A stretch of DNA of 64,000 nt from Palsa-295 sp963781105 (GTDB lineage Bacteria > Acidobacteriota > Terriglobia > Acidiferrales > UBA7541). The notes under the pieces are model-generated. The model was given only the letters and a program-made list of their open reading frames with translations. It searched no databases and was not told the DNA's origin. The position numbers were made by a program, and so were the translations under genes. This document shows positions 9,177 through 18,233 of this stretch, piece by piece. The stretch covers positions 1,010,879-1,074,878 of the forward strand of contig CAWAED010000003.1 in NCBI GenBank assembly GCA_963781105.1, read 5' to 3'. Position 1 is the stretch's first letter. The number at the start of each line of letters is the position of its first letter.

Positions 9177-10696
9177 CCGAATCCCGCAGAGATTTTCTGA
9201 AATTTATTGTGGCCGGTTCGGTGGCGGCGGGATGCCCGATCAATCTCTCGTTGCTGGACACGAAATCCAGTGCGCAGCAGCCCCAAGTGGACGGCGAGCA
9301 TTTTGAAATTTGCCACCAGGTACGCAATGGCAAGGCCTTCGCGAAGCCGCCAGTATCGAAACGCTACGACGTAGTAATCGTGGGCGGCGGCGTGAGCGGG
9401 CTAAGCGCTGCCTATTTCCTGCGCGGTCACGATTTCCTGTTGCTGGAAAAAGAGCCGCACTGGGGCGGCAACGCTTACCTTGAAGAGTACGAAGGACAGG
9501 CGTTCGCCACCGGCTCGGCGTTCGATGAGAAAGGCACAGCCAGCGAGCAACTCGCCAGGGAAATCGGGCTGACGCTGCTGCCGATCAATTCAAGGGATCC
9601 CTCGATCATCGCCGGGAAATGGGTTCCGGACACCTGGCGCAGCGGGCTGGATGAACTACCCTACTCTGCTTCGGTGCGCGAGAGCTTCAAGAAATTTCGC
9701 GCGGAAATGTTAGCGCTTGATCCCGAAAAAAATGCCGAGCAATTGGACAACGAGCCGCTTACCAAATATTTGAAGGGCTACGCGCCGGAGATCAAGCGGT
9801 GGTGGGATGCCTACGGCCCGTCCAATTGGGGTGCGAGTTCAGACGATACGTCGGCACTCGTCGCCGCTGGCGATTTGCAATACATGACTGGCGATGAGGA
9901 TACGCGCGTGACGCGGCCGGGAGGCAACGGGGCGCTCTCGCGGCAACTGGCTACCACGCTCCAGCCGAAGTATGGCGAGCGAATGATTGGCGACGCGACG
10001 ATCGTCGCCCTGGACCAGCAACACACTGAGGTGCGGGTCACTTACATGCACGAAGGCGAGCTGCGCACCGTCGCGGCGAAATACGTGGTGATGGCGACTC
10101 CGAAGTTTATTACCTCGCGGCTCATACCGGCGCTTCCGGACGCGCAGCGCGAGGCGATGCTGTCGTTCCGCTATTGCCCCTATCCCGTCATCAACATGAT
10201 TTTCGACAAGCCTGTATACAATCGTGCGTACGACACGTGGTGCCCGGGCAACACGTTTACGGATTTTATTGTGGCCGACTGGGTGATGCACTCGCAGCCG
10301 GGATACGTGGCGAAGAACAACATTCTGACGTTCTACACTCCGCTATCGGAAGTGCAACGCAAAGAACTGCTGCAAGTGGAAAGCTGCCAGAAAATCGCGG
10401 AGAACGTCTTAAGCGATTTTCAAAAACTGCAGCGCGAATTCAGCAGCGCTCGACCGCTGGAAATACATATGTACCGCCGCGGGCATCCCATGTTCCTGCC
10501 GACGCCGGGTACGTTCACGAAGATTATTCCAGCCGCGAATCAGCCGCTCGAGCGGATCGTCTTTGCCAACACGGATTCGGTGGGGCCGGTGTCGGATGTG
10601 TCCGGCGCGGTGGAAGCCGCCCATCACGCGGCGGAATGGGTCGAGAAGAAAATGGCCGCCGGCACCGCTTCAGCTGCGCGATCCGCGGGCAGCTGA
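9173..10696 (+). CDS. Tat-exported FAD-dependent amine oxidase-like protein
   Basis: A 507-residue flavoprotein. It opens with a twin-arginine signal (SRRDFLKFIVAGSVAAG, residues 4-20), meaning it is folded with its cofactor and then exported. The FAD-binding Rossmann motif VVIVGGGVSGLSAAYFL lies at residues 67-83, followed by the flavin-ribose acidic residue in LLLEKEP and a WGGNAY loop; the C-terminus has the second flavin contact (FANTDSVGPVSDVSGAVEAA). The fold is that of amine oxidases and desaturases. Its place as last gene of a polyamine-type transport operon suggests periplasmic oxidation of an amine, but the substrate is inference. GTG start at 9173 overlaps the permease stop. Confidence 0.8.
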   Translation: MTESRRDFLKFIVAGSVAAGCPINLSLLDTKSSAQQPQVDGEHFEICHQVRNGKAFAKPPVSKRYDVVIVGGGVSGLSAAYFLRGHDFLLLEKEPHWGGNAYLEEYEGQAFATGSAFDEKGTASEQLAREIGLTLLPINSRDPSIIAGKWVPDTWRSGLDELPYSASVRESFKKFRAEMLALDPEKNAEQLDNEPLTKYLKGYAPEIKRWWDAYGPSNWGASSDDTSALVAAGDLQYMTGDEDTRVTRPGGNGALSRQLATTLQPKYGERMIGDATIVALDQQHTEVRVTYMHEGELRTVAAKYVVMATPKFITSRLIPALPDAQREAMLSFRYCPYPVINMIFDKPVYNRAYDTWCPGNTFTDFIVADWVMHSQPGYVAKNNILTFYTPLSEVQRKELLQVESCQKIAENVLSDFQKLQREFSSARPLEIHMYRRGHPMFLPTPGTFTKIIPAANQPLERIVFANTDSVGPVSDVSGAVEAAHHAAEWVEKKMAAGTASAARSAGS

Positions 10697-10736
10697 GCCC
10701 ACTCGCCGTCAGGTCTGCGTGGCACTCTACGAGCAC

Positions 10737-10767
10737 AAAAAAGGCAGCGGGGGAGAGACCCGCTGCC
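10737..10767 (-). terminator. Rho-independent terminator for the minus-strand gene at 10831-11586
   Basis: A perfect 9-bp stem, GGCAGCGGG (10743-10751) with CCCGCTGCC (10759-10767), and a 7-base loop. On the minus strand it is followed by six T residues (complement of 10737-10742). It also lies 40 bases after the oxidase stop on the plus strand, where the bases after the stem are not T-rich, so it chiefly serves the minus-strand transcript. Confidence 0.8.
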
Positions 10768-10830
10768 CTTACTGAAGTCTTCCCCGCCAGAGAAAGACCG
10801 TAAATTCGATCCTAATTCTGAATAATGCGC

Positions 10831-11586
10831 TTACGGCTTGGCCGCTGCTACGCCCAAATTGTGCACGCCCGAGAAAATCGAGAGACCCGCGCTCATGCCT
10901 TGCGGCATCCACCAAAAGCGGCGCACCAGTGGATACTCGCTGCGCTGCATGCGCCGTGCGAGCAGATCGAAGATCACGGGACCTACCTGCGTCGCCACGT
11001 AGATGGCCGGCGAATTCGCGAACGGGCGCATCAGCGGGTCGTCTTCGACCGCGCCATGGCCAACGGCCTGTCGCGTAGAATAGGCGTCAAAAGCGGCCGC
11101 GCCGTGTTGCACGATGGAGAGCGCGATCCACGCTTTGCGCGACGGCATCGTCATCGCTTCCTTGACTCCATATTCCTTCGAAGACGGCGCCGGAATGCGA
11201 ACAGTCGAGAACGACTGCGCATCGCGAGTGGTGTCGAGAGACACTGCCGTGAGCGTGCCGGGCACGTGCGTCTTTGAATCGGCGCTGTCGAAATGCACCG
11301 CACTCAAATTCATGCGAGCCGAGGAGGATTCGCCAGCAGAGGCGACGTAGTCTGTGGCAGTCGCGGCAGGCGCAGCGAGCAATGCGTTCGTTGCCAGCGA
11401 AATCTCGGCAGCGGAGTTGGTAGTAGCCGCGGGAATCATGCTGGTCGTGGGAGCCACTGGCTGGAACGCGTGGAACTGAAGCAACAGCGCTGCGACGGCT
11501 AATACCATGAGAAGGGGTCTCCCGTATTTGTCTAAGGCAGGAGAAAGAGCACGGCCCGGACCATCGAGGCCGATGGGTGTGAGCAT
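10831..11586 (-). CDS. Hypothetical protein with one N-terminal membrane segment
   Basis: A 251-residue protein I do not recognise. Residues about 22-42 (GRPLLMVLAVAALLLQFHAF) form a single hydrophobic segment, a signal anchor or signal peptide; residues 45-140 are rich in Ala, Ser and Thr with little predicted structure; the C-terminal 110 residues look folded and mildly hydrophobic, with a YSTRQAVGHGAVEDDPLMRPF segment split by a predicted helix and a final SAGLSIFSGVHNLGVA helix. GGGA precedes the ATG. The gene has its own strong terminator and stands alone upstream of a long leader. Similar small alanine-rich proteins occur across Acidobacteriota, without a known function as far as I know. 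Confidence 0.7.
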   Translation of the reverse strand: MLTPIGLDGPGRALSPALDKYGRPLLMVLAVAALLLQFHAFQPVAPTTSMIPAATTNSAAEISLATNALLAAPAATATDYVASAGESSSARMNLSAVHFDSADSKTHVPGTLTAVSLDTTRDAQSFSTVRIPAPSSKEYGVKEAMTMPSRKAWIALSIVQHGAAAFDAYSTRQAVGHGAVEDDPLMRPFANSPAIYVATQVGPVIFDLLARRMQRSEYPLVRRFWWMPQGMSAGLSIFSGVHNLGVAAAKP

Positions 11587-11847
11587 TGAAATCCCAACAC
11601 TTAGCGGAGAAAGCCAGTCGGAAGAGCTGTTTTGACCGGACTCGCGGAGGCGTCGAAAGGAAAAGCATTTCCTTCGACTAGTACCGGGGTTACCACTCCT
11701 AAGTTCCTGATTTGGAACAAGCTAGCGACGCGATGTTCGCGGGAGTTTCGCTTGTTGGCGGGGGAATGCTTGAAAATTCGCAGCGTCGGAGAGCCCGAGA
11801 ATAAGCGCCCAGCTGCTTGATCTGTCGCAAATTTGGCGCTGCAGTGC
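11587..11847 (-). other. Long leader between hemL and the 10831-11586 gene with a strong hairpin
   Basis: This 261-base gap holds a long hairpin at 11652-11678: GTCGAAAGGAAA pairs with TTTCCTTCGAC with one bulged base and an AGCA loop. Other short dyads surround it. An 86-codon open frame covers it on the minus strand but has no ribosome site, low-quality composition and the hairpin in its middle, so I do not call it a gene. The region could be a structured 5' leader of the downstream minus-strand gene or a separate small RNA. No known riboswitch consensus fits. Confidence 0.35.
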
Positions 11848-13194
11848 TTATCTCGCTTCAATAGCTCGGAGGCTTTCGTTCGCGGCTTCGATCGTCTGGT
11901 CTATTTCGGCGTCCGTGTGCGCGGCCGAAACGAATAGCGCTTCATATTGCGAAGGCGGCAGAAAGATTCCGCGCGCGAGCATTTCCTGGAAGAACGCGGC
12001 GAACCGCGCGGTATCTGATTTCTTTGCGTCTGCGTAATTGCGAATGGGACCTTGCGCAAAGAAAATCGTCAGCAGCGAGCCGGCCACATTTACCACGCCC
12101 TCGACGCCTGATTCTTTCAGACCGGCGCGCAGCCCTTCGGCCAACCGTTGAGTTCTGGCGTTCACCGCTTCGTAAAAGCCAGGGGCTTCGAGTTTAGGCA
12201 AAGTCGCAAGGCCCGCGCGCATCGCGAGCGGATTGCCTGAAAGCGTCCCGGCCTGATAGACCGGGCCGAGCGGCGCGACGCGTTCCATGATGTGACGCTT
12301 GCCACCGTAGTCTGCGACGGGCAAACCACCGCCGATAATTTTCCCCATGACGGTGAGGTCCGGATCAATCTTGTAGACTTGCTGCGCGCCACCATAGGCC
12401 ATGCGAAAGCCGGTAATCACTTCGTCGAAAATCAGGAGCGCACTCTCGCGCTGGGTGATTTCGCGAAGCCCTTCGAGAAATCCGGCAGCGGGCGCGACGA
12501 CTCCCATATTGGCGGCTACTGGTTCCACAATGATCGCGGCAATTTTGCTGGGATGCTGGCGGAACAGAGCTTCGACTCCGCCGAGATCGTTGTACGGAGT
12601 GTTCAGCGTCAGGCGCGCGAATGCGTCGGGAACGCCGGGGCATGCAGCGATACCGAGCGTGGCGAGGCCCGAGCCTGCCTCCGAAAGAAATCCATCCGAA
12701 TGTCCGTGGTAGCAGCCTTCGAATTTGATCACCAGATCGCGCTCGGTGAAGGCCCGAGCCAGGCGAACGGCGGACATGGCCGCTTCGGTGCCAGAACTCA
12801 CAAACCGAACCATCTCGACGGATGGAATGGCCCGAGTGATTTTCTCGCCCAACTCGATTTCGAGCGGCGACGTCATGCCGTAACTTGTGCCGCGCGCCGC
12901 TTGATCAGAAACCGCAGCGACCACGTCCGGATGCGCGTGGCCTAGAATCAGTGCGCCCCACGAGCACACGTAATCCAGATATTCGCGGCCGTCCACATCG
13001 TAAAGTCGCGTGCCCAGCGCGTGATCAATCACCAGCGGCGACCCGCCGACGGCGCGAAAAGCGCGCACGGGGCTATCCACGCCGCCGACCAGAGTTTTCT
13101 TGCCGCGCTCAAAGATTTCCGCGGAGCGCGGACGCGCATTCCGCGTAGCGACGTCTACTCTTTCTTTCGCGCTCTTCACTGTCTCGCTCGACAT
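11848..13194 (-). CDS. hemL: Glutamate-1-semialdehyde 2,1-aminomutase
   Basis: A 448-residue PLP enzyme that converts glutamate-1-semialdehyde to 5-aminolevulinate, the second step of C5 tetrapyrrole synthesis. Recognisable blocks are GGVDSPVRAFRAVGG (residues 37-51), VSSGTEAAMSAVRLAR, the PLP-contact FDEVITGFR (about 256-264) and the active lysine in TVMGKIIGGGLPVADYGG (Lys285). Most relatives read GLPVGAYGG here, so the VADYGG variant just after the lysine is a small local oddity. It is the last gene of the minus-strand hem operon, 27 bases after hemB. Confidence 0.95.
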   Translation of the reverse strand: MSSETVKSAKERVDVATRNARPRSAEIFERGKKTLVGGVDSPVRAFRAVGGSPLVIDHALGTRLYDVDGREYLDYVCSWGALILGHAHPDVVAAVSDQAARGTSYGMTSPLEIELGEKITRAIPSVEMVRFVSSGTEAAMSAVRLARAFTERDLVIKFEGCYHGHSDGFLSEAGSGLATLGIAACPGVPDAFARLTLNTPYNDLGGVEALFRQHPSKIAAIIVEPVAANMGVVAPAAGFLEGLREITQRESALLIFDEVITGFRMAYGGAQQVYKIDPDLTVMGKIIGGGLPVADYGGKRHIMERVAPLGPVYQAGTLSGNPLAMRAGLATLPKLEAPGFYEAVNARTQRLAEGLRAGLKESGVEGVVNVAGSLLTIFFAQGPIRNYADAKKSDTARFAAFFQEMLARGIFLPPSQYEALFVSAAHTDAEIDQTIEAANESLRAIEAR

Positions 13195-13221
13195 ACGTCC
13201 TCGATTCGTTTCAGCGCGCCG

Positions 13222-14199
13222 TCAGCAGGCTTTCAGCCAGCGCGCTGCGTCCTTGGCGTGATAGGTCAAGATCATTCCGGCGCCGGCTCGTTGAATGCCT
13301 GTTAGAATTTCCAGCGCTACGCGCTTCTCGTCAATCCAGCCATTGATCGCCGCAGCTTTCACCATCGAGTATTCGCCGCTGACGTTGTAGGCGGCCACCG
13401 GGATGTCGAATTGCTCGCGGACTTGGTGAATCACGTCCAAGTAAGGAAGCGCGGGCTTGACCATAATCATGTCCGCGCCCTCTTCGATATCAAGCGCCAC
13501 TTCGCGTAGCGCCTCCCGCGCATTAGCGGGATCCATCTGATAGCTGCGGCGATCGCCGAACTGCGGCGCAGATTGCGCGGCTTCGCGGAATGGCCCGTAA
13601 AAAGCAGAGCAATATTTCGCGGCGTAAGAAAGGATGGCGACGTCTTCGAAGCTGTTCTCGTCGAGGCGCTGGCGGATGGCGGCGACGCGGCCGTCCATCA
13701 TGTCCGATGGTGCAACGATATCGGCTCCAGCGCGCGCGTGGGAGAGCGCCGCATCCGCCAGCAGCACGAGAGTTGGATCGTTCAACACCTCGCCATCTTT
13801 GATTACGCCGCAATGGCCGTGGCTGGTGTATTCGCAAAGGCAGACATCGGTGATCACCAGGAGATTGAGCTTTGCTTTGCGAATCGCTTCAATCGAGCGT
13901 TGCACCGCGCCGTGCGCCGAGGCCGATTCGCTGGCGAGCTCATCTTTTTGTTCCGGCAGCCCGAACAGAATCACGCCGGGGATGCCGAGATCAGCGACTT
14001 CGCGGCACTCCTCCACAATTTGATCCGGGGATTGCTGGTAGATCCCAGGCATCGAGCTGACCTCTTTGCGCACGTTTTTGCCGGGGCACGCGAACATCGG
14101 ATACACCATGCCGCTAGTGGTGAGCCGCGTTTCGCGGACCAGGCCGCGCAGGGTTTCATTGCGGCGCAAACGCCGCGGCCGATGAATTGGGAAGGTCAT
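13222..14199 (-). CDS. hemB: Porphobilinogen synthase (delta-aminolevulinate dehydratase)
   Basis: A 325-residue cytoplasmic enzyme condensing two 5-aminolevulinates to porphobilinogen. The zinc-binding cysteines are present at residues 120, 122 and 130 (DVCLCEYTSHGHCG), making this the zinc-dependent class rather than the magnesium-only class. The two substrate lysines are Lys195 (SYAAKYCSAFYGP) and Lys248 (MIMVKPALPYLD). Full length for the family. Its ATG overlaps the hemD stop by four bases, so the two are probably translationally coupled. Confidence 0.96.
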   Translation of the reverse strand: MTFPIHRPRRLRRNETLRGLVRETRLTTSGMVYPMFACPGKNVRKEVSSMPGIYQQSPDQIVEECREVADLGIPGVILFGLPEQKDELASESASAHGAVQRSIEAIRKAKLNLLVITDVCLCEYTSHGHCGVIKDGEVLNDPTLVLLADAALSHARAGADIVAPSDMMDGRVAAIRQRLDENSFEDVAILSYAAKYCSAFYGPFREAAQSAPQFGDRRSYQMDPANAREALREVALDIEEGADMIMVKPALPYLDVIHQVREQFDIPVAAYNVSGEYSMVKAAAINGWIDEKRVALEILTGIQRAGAGMILTYHAKDAARWLKAC

Positions 14200-15026
14200 G
14201 CATGCCTCACTGAGGATTCCTGGCGTTGATAATACTTGGCGATAGCGTCCGCCAAACCGGCCGAGGATGAATCGTTCGCTTCGATCGCGACGCGGGCACC
14301 GTCGTCGCGTAACGCGCGCGTAGTGGTGGATCCGATCACCGCAAACTGAATCTGGTTTGAAAGCCCGGCCAGCTCCGCGCGCGGGACAAACGTGGCCAAA
14401 TTGTGAAACGCCGATGGACTGGCGAAGACGACTGCGTCAATTTCAGCGCGGCGGAGGCGTGCCAGTATCTCAGGATCGAGTGTCTCCGGCCGTAGCGTCC
14501 GATACGCTGTGACCTCACACACGGTGGCACCCGCTTCGCGCAGTGCTGACGGCAAGCGATCGTCCACGCGATCGCTCCGCGGCAGCAGGACTTGCTTGGC
14601 CGCCATGGAATCGCTAAGCTCCGAGGCGAGCGATTCACCCGTCTGAGTTTGCGCTATGTAATCCACTCGAATTCCCTCTAATGCCAAAGCGCGTGCGGTG
14701 GGAGCGCCCACTGAGGCGATACGCGCACGACCCGAACCAAGCACGGCTCGTTCGCGCTCGGTATCCATCCATCGACGGCAGAAGAATCGTACCGCATTCT
14801 GGCTGGTGAAAAGAATCCAGTCGAACTCGGCGAGACGCGCGAGCGCGGCGTCCAACTCAGCAGGATTTTCCGGCGGCGCAAAGCTCACGGTCGGAAGTAG
14901 GAGCACCTCGGCGCCGAGCGCCTCGAGAGCATGAATCAGTTCGCCCGCTTGTTCCGGCGCACGCGTGACGACGATGCGCTTACCGGCCAGCGGTCCAGTC
15001 GCGGCGGATTTATTGCGATTGACCAA
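14196..15026 (-). CDS. hemD: Uroporphyrinogen-III synthase
   Basis: Closes and inverts hydroxymethylbilane to uroporphyrinogen III. The family is weakly conserved; markers are GKRIVVTRAPEQAGELIHAL near the start, LLPTVSFAPP, the hinge DWILFTSQNAVRFFCRRW, and the second-domain DAVVFASPSAFHNLA and FAVIGSTTTRALRDDG. The frame stays open to 15161, but that extra part lies wholly inside hemC; TTG 15026 has AGGAAGG just upstream and gives 276 residues, normal for the family, so I choose it. It then overlaps hemC by 17 bases. Same operon order as hemC-hemD elsewhere. Confidence 0.88.
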   Translation of the reverse strand: MVNRNKSAATGPLAGKRIVVTRAPEQAGELIHALEALGAEVLLLPTVSFAPPENPAELDAALARLAEFDWILFTSQNAVRFFCRRWMDTERERAVLGSGRARIASVGAPTARALALEGIRVDYIAQTQTGESLASELSDSMAAKQVLLPRSDRVDDRLPSALREAGATVCEVTAYRTLRPETLDPEILARLRRAEIDAVVFASPSAFHNLATFVPRAELAGLSNQIQFAVIGSTTTRALRDDGARVAIEANDSSSAGLADAIAKYYQRQESSVRHA

Positions 15027-15954
15027 CGGACCTTCCTGCCAAACGAAGAAGGCGATCGGCGCCAGCTGCGAGCAGTTCTTCAGCGACGGCTCGACCGAGC
15101 GATTCAGCTTCCGACGCAGACGCGCATTTTTTTTCGCCACGGCGGCGCATCGATTCGGCACCGTCAGAAGAAAGCACGCAAGCGTCCAGGATCATCGTCC
15201 CATTTTCGAACCGCGCCCACGCGCCCAGCGGCAAGCGGCAGCCGCCCTGCAGTTCCGCGAGCAGCGCGCGTTCGGCCTTTACAGCGAGCATCGTGTCTTT
15301 GTTCGCGAGCTTATCGAGAAAGCTGAATTCTTCCGCGCGCGGCGCGAAATATTCCACGCCCAATGCGCCCTGACCGACTGCCGGAACGACAATCTCCGGC
15401 GATATTACTTCCGTGATGCGCTCGGACAGTCCGAGGCGGTCTATTCCAGCCTTGGCCAGCACAATGGCATCGTATTCGCCGGAAGAGAGCTTCCGCAGAC
15501 GCGTGTCCACATTTCCGCGCAGCTCGGCGATTTGAAAATCAGGGCGGAAGAGCCGCAACTGAGAAGCACGGCGCAGGCTGCTGGTGCCGATGCGCGCGCC
15601 GTGCGGCAATTTTGCGAGCGTCTCGCCGCGATGCGAAACGAGCGCGTCACGCGGGTCTTCGCGCTTAAAGACAATAGCGACGCAGCAAAGGTCAGAAAGT
15701 TCAGTCGGAACGTCCTTCATGCTGTGAACGGCAAGGTCGGCGCGCCCATCGAGCAACGCGTCTTCAAGCTCTTTCGTGAAGATGCCCTTGACGCCAATCT
15801 GGTCGGGCGGCGCAGTAGCAAATTGATCGCCCGAAGTTTTGATGACCACGATTTCAGCGACAAGCCCGCACGAACTCTGCAACGCGTCACGAAAATGATT
15901 GGCTTGCCACAGCGCCAGCGCGCTACCGCGCGTGCCGATTCGCAGCGGCTTCAC
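15010..15954 (-). CDS. hemC: Porphobilinogen deaminase (hydroxymethylbilane synthase)
   Basis: A 314-residue enzyme that polymerises four porphobilinogens. It begins with the classical RIGTRGSALALWQA, contains DLAVHSMKDVPTEL and GTSSLRRASQLR (substrate arginines), and carries the cysteine for the dipyrromethane cofactor at residue 239 (ELQGGCRLPLG). All key residues are present. The start overlaps the hemA stop by four bases and the 3' end overlaps hemD, consistent with tight co-expression. Confidence 0.96.
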   Translation of the reverse strand: MKPLRIGTRGSALALWQANHFRDALQSSCGLVAEIVVIKTSGDQFATAPPDQIGVKGIFTKELEDALLDGRADLAVHSMKDVPTELSDLCCVAIVFKREDPRDALVSHRGETLAKLPHGARIGTSSLRRASQLRLFRPDFQIAELRGNVDTRLRKLSSGEYDAIVLAKAGIDRLGLSERITEVISPEIVVPAVGQGALGVEYFAPRAEEFSFLDKLANKDTMLAVKAERALLAELQGGCRLPLGAWARFENGTMILDACVLSSDGAESMRRRGEKKCASASEAESLGRAVAEELLAAGADRLLRLAGRSVGQSQ

Positions 15955-17273
15955 TTCTTGCCTTCGTCCAAGCCAAAAAGATGGCGCAGCGCTTCGAGCC
16001 CCGCCAGGCGGCCGCGCATTCCCCGCCCGTGTTTCAGTTTTTCCTGCGGCTCCTCGAGCAAGCGCTCGATCAATTCTTCGGTGATGTGCGCGATGCGCTC
16101 GCGTTCCTGCGGCGAAACGTCATCCATATCTTTGAGCTTTTCGCGAATGATCAGCTCGCGGTGCTTGTGAAACTGGTCGCGCAGATCGTTGACGATAGAC
16201 CCAGCTTCGAGCGCGCCGCGCCACGCTTCGAATTTATCAATGTGCTCAGCAACGATCGCTTCCGCGCGCGGAATTTCGGATTCGCGCGCTTTCTTATTCT
16301 GCTCGACGATTTCGCCGAGGTCATCAATGTTGTAGAGGTACAGATTGTAAAGTCCCGAGGCGTTGTCGGCCACGTTCCGTGGAACCCCAAGGTCTACCAC
16401 AAAAACCGGGCGCCCCGACCGCGCGGCGATGGCCCGCTCCAGCATTTCGCGCGTAAGTACCGGACCACTGGCGCTGACCGACGTCACCAATACGTCCGGA
16501 GCGCCGAGAACAGATTCCAGCGATTCCCACGCCATAGCTTCCCCGCCAAACCGGTGCGCCAATTCCGCGGCACGGTCAAATGACCGGTTGATCACGCGCA
16601 AGTTTCCAATCCCGCGATTGCGCATGTGCTCGACGACTTGCTCGGCCACCGTGCCCGCGCCCAGAATCAGCGCGGAATGTCCTTTGAGATTGCCGAAGAC
16701 GCGCTCCGCCAGCTTTACTCCGGCGAGCGCGACGGACATCGGTCGCGCGCCCACTTCCGTTTCGCTGCGCACGCGCTTGCCGACTTCTAGCGCTCCCTGA
16801 AACATCCGATTGAGCACCGGCCCGGTAGCGCCGTGATCGAGAGCCTGATTGTACGCAGTCCGCAATTGCCCGAGGATTTCAGCTTCGCCTAACAACATAG
16901 AATCCAGGCTCGCTGCGACGCGGAAAAGATGGCGCACGGCGTCCGGCCCGCTCCAGTGGTAAAAACGGCCGGTGAGTTCGCCGCGTGGAATGTGATGGAA
17001 CGAAGCGACGTATTCTTCCATCGCCTCGGCGGCGGATGGCGCGAGATCGCCCGGCACACCGTAGAGTTCGCTGCGATTGCAGGTGGAAACGACGACAGCT
17101 TCCTCCAGAATGCCGCGGTCGCGCAATTCATCGGCGGCTTGCAGAGCCTGCTGTGAAGAAAACACGATGCGCTCGCGCAGTTCCACCGGCGCAGTGCGAT
17201 GGTTGCATCCGATCAGCGCAACGCGGATGCGCACAGCCCCAGGGCGATTCGAATTGGCGGCCGTCGTCGTCAT
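15951..17273 (-). CDS. hemA: Glutamyl-tRNA reductase
   Basis: A 440-residue NADPH enzyme making glutamate-1-semialdehyde from glutamyl-tRNA, the first committed step and usual control point of the C5 pathway. The catalytic cysteine is Cys65 in VVSTCNRSELYG; upstream GCNHRTAPVELRER and downstream EAEILGQLRTAYNQA (tRNA and active-site contacts) are intact; the NADPH domain has LILGAGTVAEQVVEHM and DLGVPRNV; a C-terminal dimerisation helix bundle follows. The ATG shares one base with the ccsA stop (TGATG), pointing to coupling with that gene as in hemA-hemX pairs. Confidence 0.96.
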   Translation of the reverse strand: MTTTAANSNRPGAVRIRVALIGCNHRTAPVELRERIVFSSQQALQAADELRDRGILEEAVVVSTCNRSELYGVPGDLAPSAAEAMEEYVASFHHIPRGELTGRFYHWSGPDAVRHLFRVAASLDSMLLGEAEILGQLRTAYNQALDHGATGPVLNRMFQGALEVGKRVRSETEVGARPMSVALAGVKLAERVFGNLKGHSALILGAGTVAEQVVEHMRNRGIGNLRVINRSFDRAAELAHRFGGEAMAWESLESVLGAPDVLVTSVSASGPVLTREMLERAIAARSGRPVFVVDLGVPRNVADNASGLYNLYLYNIDDLGEIVEQNKKARESEIPRAEAIVAEHIDKFEAWRGALEAGSIVNDLRDQFHKHRELIIREKLKDMDDVSPQERERIAHITEELIERLLEEPQEKLKHGRGMRGRLAGLEALRHLFGLDEGKK

Positions 17274-18088
17274 CAGAGAAACCGGTGGAACCGGGTGAGA
17301 TACAAATTCACAAACGTGTAGCTAAAAAGAACCATCAGAAAATTAAACGAGCATAGCAGCGCCGCGCGCGCTCCGCGCCAGGCCGCATTCCGCGAAAGCA
17401 GCAGATACGCGACGTAAACTCCCACAATCGCCAAGGTGATAATCACCTTGGGATCACCGAAGTTGTAGCCGCCGCTCAGGCGATGTTCCCAGGCGAGGCC
17501 CATGCCAACGCCGAACGCCAGCGCCACCAAGCCGATATAAACGCTGCTGCGCGCCATGCGATCCAGCACATCCAACGCGGGAAATCGCCAGAAAGGAGCG
17601 CCGAGGCGCCGCGAGCGTAACACCCAGTCTTGCACCAAATATATTACGCTGAGCACAAACGAAAGCGCGAAGGCCGCGTAGGCCCAGGTATTGAGCGTGA
17701 CGTGAAACGCAAACATCGCGCCGCGCGGCACCGATGGAGTAGGCAGAGAGTGCGGCGTAAAAATATCGAGCAACACGATCCAGGAGACCAGAAGCAGCGT
17801 CACGAACGGCCCGACGGTACGCTGGCGGTGGAAAACTTCCAGGCCCAGGTAGGTGATGCCGAGGAGCCACGCAAAGAGCGACATCGAACCGTACAAATCG
17901 TCATATGGGACCGTGTGCAACGCCAACGATCGCTGGTACAGTTCCCAATACTGCGCCGCGATTCCTGCCGCGAGAAGCAGTGACGCAAGTCGTCCGATCC
18001 ACGGGTTGGGTACGTACAGATTCCGGGCGTAGCAGAAAAAGCTCGCCAGATACAGTGCCAGGCTTAGGTCGCCTAGGAAGTGTGTCAT
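17273..18088 (-). CDS. CcsA/HemX-type membrane protein
   Basis: A polytopic inner-membrane protein of about 271 residues and eight hydrophobic segments, of the family that includes cytochrome c assembly protein CcsA and Bacillus HemX. Visible are the first segment FLGDLSLALYLASFF, a conserved HVTLNTWAYAAFALSF segment and WEHRLSGGYNFGDPK. HemX, encoded beside hemA in Bacillus, influences glutamyl-tRNA reductase levels; CcsA proteins carry heme across the membrane. It leads the operon here. I start at ATG 18088, which gives a proper first membrane segment; the frame is open to 18151. It lacks a clear full tryptophan-rich heme-handling motif, so HemX-like is the safer reading. Confidence 0.8.
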   Translation of the reverse strand: MTHFLGDLSLALYLASFFCYARNLYVPNPWIGRLASLLLAAGIAAQYWELYQRSLALHTVPYDDLYGSMSLFAWLLGITYLGLEVFHRQRTVGPFVTLLLVSWIVLLDIFTPHSLPTPSVPRGAMFAFHVTLNTWAYAAFALSFVLSVIYLVQDWVLRSRRLGAPFWRFPALDVLDRMARSSVYIGLVALAFGVGMGLAWEHRLSGGYNFGDPKVIITLAIVGVYVAYLLLSRNAAWRGARAALLCSFNFLMVLFSYTFVNLYLTRFHRFL

Positions 18089-18233
18089 GAAAAGCGAAAA
18101 CTCCCCGGATGCCTGAAGATTATAACTCTTATGATGCGGAAACCGCGCCACCGTCGCACGGGCGGGTGCCCAGCCAGCCCTAACGCAGCGATGTGCTCCT
18201 GTAAACCCCTTCTGCTATCATAACTTGGAGCCT

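Noticed and set aside
11600..11700. Cyclic-di-GMP riboswitch on the plus strand (GAAAGCC and GGGGTTACC)
   Set aside because: Distances and the GCAAAGCC core do not fit, and no plus-strand gene follows.
11601..11861. 86-codon minus-strand frame upstream of the hypothetical gene
   Set aside because: No ribosome site, low-quality protein composition, and a strong hairpin in the middle; also overlaps the hemL stop.
15027..15161. 45 extra N-terminal residues for hemD
   Set aside because: The segment lies wholly within hemC, is basic and unlike the family, and TTG 15026 has a strong ribosome site.
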